Positions 1-5,319 of a stretch of DNA of 6,610 nt are shown here, piece by piece. Both the position numbers and the translations under genes were made by a program. Every line of letters begins with the position of its first letter. Position 1 is the first letter of the stretch. Source of the stretch: Bryobacteraceae bacterium (GTDB lineage Bacteria; Acidobacteriota; Terriglobia; Bryobacterales; Bryobacteraceae); assembly GCA_029975915.1 (NCBI GenBank), contig JARKOC010000033.1, forward strand, positions 1 through 6,610. Reading direction: 5' to 3'. A model generated the notes under the pieces. The model was given only the letters and a program-made list of their open reading frames with translations, ran no database searches and was not told the DNA's origin.

Positions 1-2
1 TT

Positions 3-53
3 GCGGCAATCCTGCTGACGATCAGGCCGGCCATAGCCTACTGGAAAGATTGA
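3..53 (+). CDS. Possible C-terminal tail of an upstream gene (partial)
   Basis: Frame 3 is open from the window edge and reads AAILLTIRPAIAYWKD before a TGA at 51-53. The tail is hydrophobic and ends in a charged cap, as at the end of a membrane protein, and 12 of its 16 codons end in G or C, which suits a GC-rich gene. Frame 2 is also open, to a TAG at 95-97 (31 codons), but has a less biased third position. With so few codons this could be chance, and no family can be named. Confidence 0.22.
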   Translation, partial: AAILLTIRPAIAYWKD

Positions 54-114
54 CACTGAATTCTCCCGCCGTGAAACAGCGAATGGAACCGATGTAGTGG
101 CGGTAGAGTTCGTT

Positions 115-120
115 CAGAGG
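115..120 (+). promoter_or_regulatory. Ribosome binding site of the TPR gene
   Basis: The sequence cagagg lies 4 nt before the ATG at 125 and 10 nt before a second in-frame ATG at 131. The spacing is short for the first and slightly long for the second, so the exact start is open; the two products differ by only two residues (MK) in the signal peptide. Confidence 0.4.
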
Positions 121-124
121 TTGT

Positions 125-1321
125 ATGAAAATGCTTGTGACGGCCTTGTTGGTGATTGTGCTTGCCTTAGGTGCAGGCGTGCCTGTCTGTGCCCGGGGAG
201 TCGAATGGGATACGCTTAACCACGAGGTCGAGTCACTATACGCGCAGGGGCGCTATGGTCGAGCCATTTTTGTGGCCAAAAAGGCGCTTCAGGTCGCCAA
301 ACAAACGGTAGGCCCGGATCATCCCGATGTGGCAACCAGCCTGAACAACCTTGCGTTGCTGTACAAGACTCAAGGCCGGTACGAGCCGGCCGAGCCGCTC
401 TATGAACGCTCACTGGCGATCCGGGAGAAGGCGCTCGGCCCCAGTCATCCCGATGTGGCCACCAGCCTCAACAACCTCGCGGATCTGTACGCTGCCCAAG
501 GCAGGTACGCGCTGGCCGAGCCGCTCTACAAACGCTCGATGGCGATCTGGGAAAAGGCGCTCGGCCCGCATCACTCCAATGTGGCCACCAGCCTCAACAA
601 CCTCGCATTGCTGTACAAAACCCAAGGCCAGTACGCGCAGGCTGAGCAGCTCTATAAACGTTCGCTTTCAATCAAGGAGAAGGCGCTCGGGCCGGATCAT
701 CCCGACGTGGCCACCAGCCTGAACAACCTCGCGTCCCTGCGCGTCACCCAGGGCCAGTTCGCGGCGGCCGAGCCGCTGTACAAGCGCTCACTGGCGATCC
801 GGGAGAAAGCGCTCGGCCCCAGTCATCCCGATGTGGCCACCAGCCTGGACAACCTCGCGTCCCTATACGATACCCAGGGACGGTATGAGCTGGCAGAGCC
901 GTTCTACAGGCGCTCCCTGGTGATCAGAAAGAAGACGCTCGGACCGGATCATCCCGATGTGGCCGATAGCCTGAGCGGCCTTGCGCGTCTGTACTCAAAT
1001 CAAGGCAAACACGCGCAGGCTGAACCTCTCTATAAGCGCTCGATCGCGATACGAAAGAAGGCAGTCGGTCCGAGCCATCCCGATGTGGCCACGCTCCTGA
1101 ACGACCTCGCAAAACTGTACGATATCCAGGGCCGGTACGAGTTGGCCGAGCCGCTGTACAAGCGCTCGCTGGCGATCCGGGAAAAGACCCTCGGCCGGAA
1201 TCATCCAAAAGTGGCCGATAGCCTTGAAAATTTAGCTGCATTTTATCGTAAAACCGGCCGGGATACGAATGCGGATGTGCTTGAAAAACGCTCCGCAGCC
1301 ATCCGGGCAATCAAGCGTTGA
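125..1321 (+). CDS. Exported tetratricopeptide (TPR) repeat protein, kinesin-light-chain type
   Basis: This 398-residue protein is probably a periplasmic or surface protein-binding scaffold; no catalytic domain is visible. Residues 1-23 look like a signal peptide: a basic start, a hydrophobic core (LVTALLVIVLALGAG), then PVCA with a likely signal peptidase I cut after Ala23. There is no good lipobox around Cys22. A first TPR-like hairpin (about 31-62, with AQGRYGRAIFVAKKAL) is followed by eight repeats of exactly 42 residues, marked by His at 66, 108, 150, 192, 234, 276, 318 and 360 in the loop GPxHPxV. Each unit pairs a helix like DVATSLNNLALLY with a helix like AEPLYKRSLAIREKAL. This spacing is that of the TPR_10/TPR_12 (kinesin light chain) class, longer than the usual 34. 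The last unit is degenerate (KTGRDTNADVLEKRS) and caps the solenoid. The binding partner is unknown, and the neighbouring genes do not reveal it. The fold is nearly certain; location is inferred. Confidence 0.93.
   Translation: MKMLVTALLVIVLALGAGVPVCARGVEWDTLNHEVESLYAQGRYGRAIFVAKKALQVAKQTVGPDHPDVATSLNNLALLYKTQGRYEPAEPLYERSLAIREKALGPSHPDVATSLNNLADLYAAQGRYALAEPLYKRSMAIWEKALGPHHSNVATSLNNLALLYKTQGQYAQAEQLYKRSLSIKEKALGPDHPDVATSLNNLASLRVTQGQFAAAEPLYKRSLAIREKALGPSHPDVATSLDNLASLYDTQGRYELAEPFYRRSLVIRKKTLGPDHPDVADSLSGLARLYSNQGKHAQAEPLYKRSIAIRKKAVGPSHPDVATLLNDLAKLYDIQGRYELAEPLYKRSLAIREKTLGRNHPKVADSLENLAAFYRKTGRDTNADVLEKRSAAIRAIKR
314..1321 (+). repeat. 126-bp tandem repeat array encoding the TPR units
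   Basis: Eight 126-bp units run without length change from about 314 to the stop codon. The units are similar at DNA level, not only in protein. The clearest case is 407-468 against 785-846, exactly three units apart (378 bp), which differ at a single position (g430 versus a808). The final unit, from about 1196, has diverged most. Such an array is open to unit gain or loss by recombination or slippage. Confidence 0.85.
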
Positions 1322-1462
1322 AATCAGGAGCACGGCACAGCCTCTTTGCGCCGACCGTCTGCCGCGGAAAGCTACACGCGCCTGTATTCAATGTACGCAG
1401 CCGTGCACTTCCATTCACTACCCGCAGCCCTTCTTCCCACTCCCGGCCTTTTATTACTTCGA

Positions 1463-1556
1463 CAAGTAAACATCGCAACCCTGATTTGGGTGCCCGGCGC
1501 GCCGCGCACCGATTGGGCGAGGCACGCCTAGCCCCTACCATTGATATGTTTACTTG
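1463..1556. repeat. Palindromic element with perfect 11-bp terminal inverted repeats
   Basis: The outer arms caagtaaacat (1463-1473) and atgtttacttg (1546-1556) are perfect inverted repeats 72 bp apart. Between them are two more palindromes: 1489-1510, centred on ggcgcgcc, with 10 of 11 pairs matching, and 1515-1534 (gggcgaggc / gcctagccc, 8 of 9 pairs, 2-nt gap). A further 6-bp stem, ttactt (1454-1459) with aagtaa (1464-1469), overlaps the left arm and could compete with the outer pairing. The GC-rich core looks like dispersed REP-type repeats of bacterial intergenic regions. No target-site duplication is visible beside the arms. A REP/MITE-like repeat is the best reading; a structured RNA is an alternative. 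Confidence 0.55.
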
Positions 1557-1568
1557 CCTCCGTAATAC

Positions 1569-1793
1569 ATGCTTGGTCTTACAAATACCCCCTTCATTAT
1601 CGCAGCCACTATGCCGATAAGGATAAACGCAGAACATGAATATGATGACAGCGAGACGAAGAGGGGCTCTCGGTATGTCGCAGAAACATCCTTTCGTATC
1701 GCTGATATGATCGAATGGCTTTTGTCATCAAACAAGCTACCGGCTACCTGCCTGAACAGCAAAGACTCCGCAAGGAGATACCGAACCTCGTAA
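1569..1793 (+). CDS. Doubtful small ORF, hypothetical (74 aa)
   Basis: An open frame begins at ATG 1569, or at ATG 1611 (MPIRINAEHEYDDSETKRG...), and ends with a TAA at 1791-1793 that touches the Shine-Dalgarno of the next gene, an arrangement that would allow translational coupling. The segment around residues 40-55 (SFRIADMIEWLLSSNKLP) could form a helix. Against it, neither start has a ribosome binding site, base composition is lower in GC than the flanking genes, I recognise no family, and an opposing ORF of similar size covers the same bases. It may be a decayed gene or chance. Confidence 0.18.
   Translation: MLGLTNTPFIIAATMPIRINAEHEYDDSETKRGSRYVAETSFRIADMIEWLLSSNKLPATCLNSKDSARRYRTS
1766..1777 (+). 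promoter_or_regulatory. Small GCAA-tetraloop hairpin with an extra Shine-Dalgarno-like site
   Basis: The bases ctcc-gcaa-ggag form a 4-bp stem closed by a GNRA-type loop. Its 3' side is part of aaggagat (1772-1779), which recurs 21 bp later as the true ribosome binding site (1793-1800). The first copy is too far from the ATG at 1807 to start translation there. It may be chance, a decoy or standby site, or the remains of a start region. Confidence 0.25.
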
Positions 1794-1798
1794 AGGAG
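1793..1798 (+). promoter_or_regulatory. Ribosome binding site of the DUF3089 gene
   Basis: A strong aaggag lies 8 nt before the ATG at 1807. It supports that start over the in-frame ATG at 1816, which would shorten the basic region of the signal peptide. Confidence 0.75.
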
Positions 1799-1806
1799 AT
1801 TGAAAC

Positions 1807-2835
1807 ATGAAATGCATGACGCAGATTCGTACATTTGCAGGTGTCGTTACAGGCCTCACAGTGCTGCTGATGATTGGCTGTGGAGGCGGCAGCACCGTCG
1901 CACCGACTACCCCTGACTACTCGCAAACCACGAACTGGCTGGCTCTCTCCTCCTCACCCAATAAAAATGTGGATGTTTTCTACGTATATCCGACTGAATA
2001 TCAAAAGGCCGCCTCGAGTGACCCCGATTTCTGCGCCATTGACAACCCGACCATGGTGCAGGGCGCGCAGAGCGCTTTCCAGCGACAGGCTACCGCCTTC
2101 GCCCCCTATGCCAACATCTTTGCTCCCTACTACCGACAGGTGGACGCAACGTATCAGCTGTCACTCCCTTTCGACCAGCAGGACGAGAACATCGCGAAAG
2201 TGCCGGGCCCCGACGTCCTTGCGGCCTTCGAGTATTACCTGCGGCACTACAACAACGGCCGCCCCTTCATCCTTGCCGGGCATTCGCAGGGCTCGGCCGT
2301 GCTCAAGTATCTCCTGTCGGGCTACCTGAAGGCACACCATGATGTGTATCAGCGGATGATCGCGGCGTACATAGTCGGCCAGTCGATCACCCCGCAGTAC
2401 CTGGCGCAAAACTCCCACCTGAAGTTCGCCACGGGCAGCAGCGACACGGGGGTCATCGTTTCCTGGAACACCGAGGCTCCCACCACCACCATAACGAACC
2501 CCGTTACAGAGCCGGGGGGCATCGCTATCAATCCCATCACCTGGACACTGGGTGAGGATACAGCAGCTGCTTCCCAGAACCTCGGCTCACTTCAGCTGGA
2601 CTCAACAGGGCTCCCGGTGCTTGACCAATACGGGGAAATCCTGCGCGTCACCGGCCTTGCCGATGCTCGAGTCGACCACGCCAAGGGAGTGGTGATCTGC
2701 AGCACCGTCAACCCGGCCGACTACAATGCCTACGGAATCTATCACAGCTTCGACTACCCATTCTACTTCTTCAATATCAGACAGAACGCCGCCGACCGGA
2801 TCAATCACTACTTCTCCGAAAAAAGCGGGAACTGA
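1807..2835 (+). CDS. DUF3089 family alpha/beta-hydrolase-like lipoprotein
   Basis: This 342-residue protein matches the DUF3089 family by its chain of motifs: DVFYVYPT (56-63), NIFAPYYRQ (103-111), RPFILAGHSQGS (152-163), GVIVSWNTE (215-223), NPITWT (242-247) and HSFDYPFYFFNIRQNAADR (313-331). GHSQG is a nucleophile elbow with Ser160 as the likely catalytic serine; His313 is a candidate for the triad histidine, and I cannot assign the acid with confidence. Residues 1-24 are a lipoprotein signal (basic start, hydrophobic core, LLMIG before Cys25) followed by a flexible GGGSTVAPTTPD linker, so the enzyme should be anchored in the envelope and face the periplasm or outside. Met at -3 of the lipobox is less usual than Leu. 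Cys76 and Cys298 could form a disulfide. The substrate is unknown; an esterase or lipase-like reaction is inferred from the fold only. Both neighbouring genes are separated by long gaps, so it is probably transcribed alone. Confidence 0.88.
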   Translation: MKCMTQIRTFAGVVTGLTVLLMIGCGGGSTVAPTTPDYSQTTNWLALSSSPNKNVDVFYVYPTEYQKAASSDPDFCAIDNPTMVQGAQSAFQRQATAFAPYANIFAPYYRQVDATYQLSLPFDQQDENIAKVPGPDVLAAFEYYLRHYNNGRPFILAGHSQGSAVLKYLLSGYLKAHHDVYQRMIAAYIVGQSITPQYLAQNSHLKFATGSSDTGVIVSWNTEAPTTTITNPVTEPGGIAINPITWTLGEDTAAASQNLGSLQLDSTGLPVLDQYGEILRVTGLADARVDHAKGVVICSTVNPADYNAYGIYHSFDYPFYFFNIRQNAADRINHYFSEKSGN

Positions 2836-2870
2836 CCATGATTTCGAACCGGGGTAAATACTATTCGTAA

Positions 2871-2894
2871 GTGCGCGTGCAATTTGAATTCACC
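2871..2894. repeat. Direct repeat, copy 1 (24 bp)
   Basis: This copy contains cgtgcaatttgaattcacc (2876-2894) preceded by gtgcg. It matches the copy at 2916-2939 in 23 of 24 positions, with unit starts 45 bp apart. Two copies with a 21-bp gap are too few and too closely spaced for a CRISPR. The pair may be a two-site protein-binding element or the rest of a tandem repeat. Confidence 0.6.
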
Positions 2895-2915
2895 TCTTCT
2901 TTCATAAATCAGGTG

Positions 2916-2939
2916 GTGCACGTGCAATTTGAATTCACC
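2916..2939. repeat. Direct repeat, copy 2 (24 bp)
   Basis: The second copy begins gtgca, differing at one position from copy 1, and so creates a self-complementary gcacgtgc at 2918-2925. It lies about 155 bp before the kinase start codon, within reach of an upstream regulatory site, though no promoter can be firmly placed next to it. Confidence 0.6.
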
Positions 2940-3008
2940 AGAAACCATGACCGGCGTAGCAAAAGCAAAATTTCCTTGCTTCATCACTCTGAACAGCGTA
3001 GAAGCGGG

Positions 3009-3014
3009 TATACT
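3009..3014 (+). promoter_or_regulatory. Possible -10 element upstream of the kinase gene
   Basis: The hexamer tatact matches the sigma-70 -10 consensus in 5 of 6 positions, in a suitable place for the kinase gene. I see no acceptable -35 at 16-18 bp and no TG extension, so this is a weak candidate only. Confidence 0.2.
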
Positions 3015-3023
3015 CATCGCTGA

Positions 3024-3041
3024 ACGGGCAGTTCGTCCCGT
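3024..3041 (+). other. Small hairpin in the kinase leader
   Basis: The arms acggg (3024-3028) and cccgt (3037-3041) can form a 5-bp stem with an 8-nt loop. It lies just before an in-frame ATG at 3044 that lacks a ribosome binding site, and about 40 nt before the likely Shine-Dalgarno at 3082. No T-run follows, so it is not a standard terminator. Confidence 0.25.
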
Positions 3042-3094
3042 CAATGGAAGATAGATGTTGTGCTGTTCAGCAAGTGGGCCTGGAGATAACTTTT

Positions 3095-5260
3095 ATGCAG
3101 ATCGACAATAGGGATGGTGAAGACTCCGTGCCGAGCACCGCTTTCGACGGTACCGGGCAGACGGGTGCGGAGCAGGCGTTCCCGGAGAGCGAAAGCCGGT
3201 TCAGAAGTTTTTTCGAGCAATCCGGCGACGCCTTTCTGATCCTTGATAACGGCCGGTTCATTGACTGCAATGCCGCCGCGGTGCGGATGCTGGAGTGCGA
3301 CGGCAAGCAGGGTATTGTCCCGCGGTCGTTGGAGGAGCTTTCACCGGAACTGCAGCCCGATGGAACCCCCTCCGTGGAAAAGGCCCGGGACCTGATCGCC
3401 CGTACGTTTGCCGAAGGGAGCCGGCGGTTTGAGTGGCTGCACCTGAAGGCGGACGGCTCCGAACTGCCGGTTGAAGTTTCCCTCACCCCCATGTCTCTGG
3501 GCGGGAAATGGGTGATGCATGTCATCTGGCGGGATATTTCCGAGCGCAAACAGGTGGAGTTCCGGGAGCAGACCCGCCTGGCTATCCTGGAGAAAATGGC
3601 TTCAGGCGCGGCGCTCCCCAGCCTGCTCGACGCTATCGTCACCTTTGTCGAGCAGAACAGCCCCGGCGCTCTCTGTTCCATTCTTGTTGCCAATGACGAC
3701 TGCACCCGCCTGCATCACGGCGCCGCTCCCAGTCTGCCTGATTTCTACAATGCGGCGGTCAACGGCCTGCGGATCAAGGAGGGAAAGGGATCGTGCGGAA
3801 CCGCGGCGTTCCTGAAAAAACGGGTGATAATCGAGGATATCAATGGGCATCCCTACTGGAATGGTTTCGAGCCCGCCGTGCAGGTTGGTTTGCGCTCCTG
3901 CTGGTCCGAGCCGGTTCTTTCGCCCGAGGGGGAACTGCTGGGCACTTTTGCCACCTACCACCGGGAACCCCGTGAACCGGGCAGCAACGAGATTGCCCTG
4001 ATCGAGTCGGCGGCTCACCTGGCCGGCATCGCCATCGGCTGGGCCCGTGACAACGAACGGCGCAACGCCCTGGAAGAGCATGTCCGGCAGATGCAGAAGA
4101 TGGAGGCAGTCGGACAGCTGGCCGGAGGCATCGCCCATGATTTCAACAATCTCCTGACCCCCATCATGGGGTATGCGGAAATAATCAGGGCCATTCTCGG
4201 CGAGGGGCACTCCTGCCAGCCGAAAATCGACCGCATCATCGCCGCCACCATGAAGTCACGGGACCTGGTGCAGAAGCTGCTGTCCTTCAGCCGCAAGCAG
4301 AACCTTGCCATGGCCAGCCTCGATCTGAACCGGGTGATCGAATCCTTCAAGGACATTATCCGGCATACCATCCGCGCCAACATCTCCTGCCACATCCGGC
4401 TGGCGCCCGACGGCGCCCGGATCCTGGCCGATCAGGGGCAGATGGAGCAGGTGCTGCTCAACCTGGCGGTCAATGCCCAGGATGCCATTGAAGGCAACGG
4501 CACCATTACCATCACGACCGGCCACGTCATGCTCGATGACGAATATGCCAGGCGCAATCCCGGCGTCAATCCGGGCGCCCATATCCTCCTGGAGTTTTCC
4601 GATGACGGCTGCGGCATGCCGGAGGAGGTGGCGCGGCATATCTTCGAGCCGTTCTACACGACCAAACCGGCCGGCCGCGGTACGGGCCTCGGTCTTGCGA
4701 CCACCTTCGGCATCATCAGGCAGCATGGCGGCCACATTGCGGTGCGCAGCGCGGTGGGGGAAGGAACGACGTTCAGCCTGTACTTCCCGGAGAATGCCGC
4801 CGCAACAGGGGAAGCCGTCCGGCAGGGTGTTGATCTTCGCCTGCACGTCCCCCATGAAAAGACAATCCTGTTTGTGGACGACAATGAGATGATCCTGGAA
4901 ATGGCCGCGGGGTACCTGGAGATGTATGGCTACAAGGTCTTGACCGCGGCGCTCCCGAGCACGGCCCTGGACATTGCCGCTACCCATCCGGGTCCCATCG
5001 ATCTGCTGATTACGGATGTGGTCATGCCGGAAATGAGCGGGCCGGAACTGTATGGGCGGCTCCTGGTGAAAAATGCCGATCTGCCGGTGCTGTACATCTC
5101 GGGGTACAGGAACGATGTGGCGCTTCGGGGCGACACTGCGGTTTTCGTCCCCAAGCCCTTTACCGCGGAGCAGCTTCTGGGCAGCATCCAGATGATCCTC
5201 CATGAAGGAAATGCCGGAGTTGCCGGAGGCGAGGAGGGCGGGCCCGGGAGGACGTTCTGA
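3095..5260 (+). CDS. Soluble hybrid sensor histidine kinase, PAS-GAF-HisKA-HATPase-REC
   Basis: Chosen start: ATG 3095, 9 nt after ggag at 3082-3085, giving 721 residues; the frame is open back to ATG 3044 (738 residues), which has no ribosome binding site. In the 721-residue numbering there is a PAS domain (about 34-153, ending in WRDISERK), a GAF domain (173-318, with GKGSCGTAAF at 230-239), HisKA with phosphoacceptor His348 in GGIAHDFNN, and HATPase_c with Asn460 (N box), DDGCGM at 503-508 (G1), FEPFYTTK at 517-524 and GTGLGL at 529-534 (G2). A receiver domain (592-705) has the acidic pair Asp595/Asp596, phosphoacceptor Asp641, Ser669 and Lys687. All key residues are present, so kinase and receiver should both be active. 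There is no membrane segment, so it should sense an internal signal through PAS or GAF; the ligand is unknown. There is no HPt or output domain, and no partner regulator gene lies in the window. The receiver may feed an HPt protein elsewhere or tune the kinase. Confidence 0.93.
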   Translation: MQIDNRDGEDSVPSTAFDGTGQTGAEQAFPESESRFRSFFEQSGDAFLILDNGRFIDCNAAAVRMLECDGKQGIVPRSLEELSPELQPDGTPSVEKARDLIARTFAEGSRRFEWLHLKADGSELPVEVSLTPMSLGGKWVMHVIWRDISERKQVEFREQTRLAILEKMASGAALPSLLDAIVTFVEQNSPGALCSILVANDDCTRLHHGAAPSLPDFYNAAVNGLRIKEGKGSCGTAAFLKKRVIIEDINGHPYWNGFEPAVQVGLRSCWSEPVLSPEGELLGTFATYHREPREPGSNEIALIESAAHLAGIAIGWARDNERRNALEEHVRQMQKMEAVGQLAGGIAHDFNNLLTPIMGYAEIIRAILGEGHSCQPKIDRIIAATMKSRDLVQKLLSFSRKQNLAMASLDLNRVIESFKDIIRHTIRANISCHIRLAPDGARILADQGQMEQVLLNLAVNAQDAIEGNGTITITTGHVMLDDEYARRNPGVNPGAHILLEFSDDGCGMPEEVARHIFEPFYTTKPAGRGTGLGLATTFGIIRQHGGHIAVRSAVGEGTTFSLYFPENAAATGEAVRQGVDLRLHVPHEKTILFVDDNEMILEMAAGYLEMYGYKVLTAALPSTALDIAATHPGPIDLLITDVVMPEMSGPELYGRLLVKNADLPVLYISGYRNDVALRGDTAVFVPKPFTAEQLLGSIQMILHEGNAGVAGGEEGGPGRTF

Positions 5261-5305
5261 GAGGCCGGTAGGGTAGAAAAAGACCACGGGAAACCGGGTC
5301 CGGTC

Positions 5306-5312
5306 AAGGAGG
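5306..5312 (+). promoter_or_regulatory. Ribosome binding site of the sugar dehydrogenase gene
   Basis: A near-ideal aaggagg sits 7 nt before the ATG at 5320 and fixes the start. The 59-bp gap after the kinase stop shows no clear terminator, so read-through from the kinase gene is possible. Confidence 0.85.
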
Positions 5313-5319
5313 CGCAGTC

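Larger units (their letters stand above)
1322..1806. other. 485-bp intergenic region without a convincing gene
   Basis: Between the TPR and DUF3089 genes I find no ORF with a good ribosome binding site and a family resemblance. The first part (1322-1460) shows nothing recognisable and no intrinsic terminator for the TPR gene. The middle (1454-1556) holds a palindromic element. The last part (about 1560-1800) is visibly less GC-rich than the genes and holds a doubtful small ORF and the translation signals of the next gene. No convincing promoter was found. Confidence 0.6.

Noticed and set aside
50..78. Sigma-70 promoter for the TPR gene with a perfect ttgaca at 50-55
   Set aside because: No acceptable -10 hexamer is present at 16-18 bp spacing (the bases there are tgaaac / gaaaca), so the -35 match alone is not enough.
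1694..1750. Promoter candidates for the DUF3089 gene (tatgat at 1706-1711; ttgtca at 1722-1727)
   Set aside because: The first has no -35 at a fitting distance and the second has only tacctg at the -10 position.
1550..1834. A 94-codon - strand frame between the TPR and DUF3089 genes
   Set aside because: It overlaps the start of the DUF3089 gene and its ribosome binding site, has no recognisable domain, and its serine- and tyrosine-rich composition looks like a shadow frame.
2911..2926. Sigma-54 promoter: GG at 2912-2913 and GC at 2924-2925
   Set aside because: Only the GG/GC spacing and the last bases fit; the rest of the -24 box does not match, and the first repeat copy lacks the GG.
2871..2939. 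Mini CRISPR array
   Set aside because: There are only two repeat copies with a 21-bp gap, no further units and no cas genes nearby.
2808..3044. A 78-codon - strand frame with a repeated GEFKLH segment
   Set aside because: The repetition comes from the 24-bp DNA repeat, which happens to be in frame (45 bp). The start has no Shine-Dalgarno and the frame overlaps the end of the DUF3089 gene.
4256..5287. A 343-codon open frame on the - strand inside the kinase gene
   Set aside because: It is antisense to the intact HATPase and receiver domains; no domain or ribosome binding site supports it.
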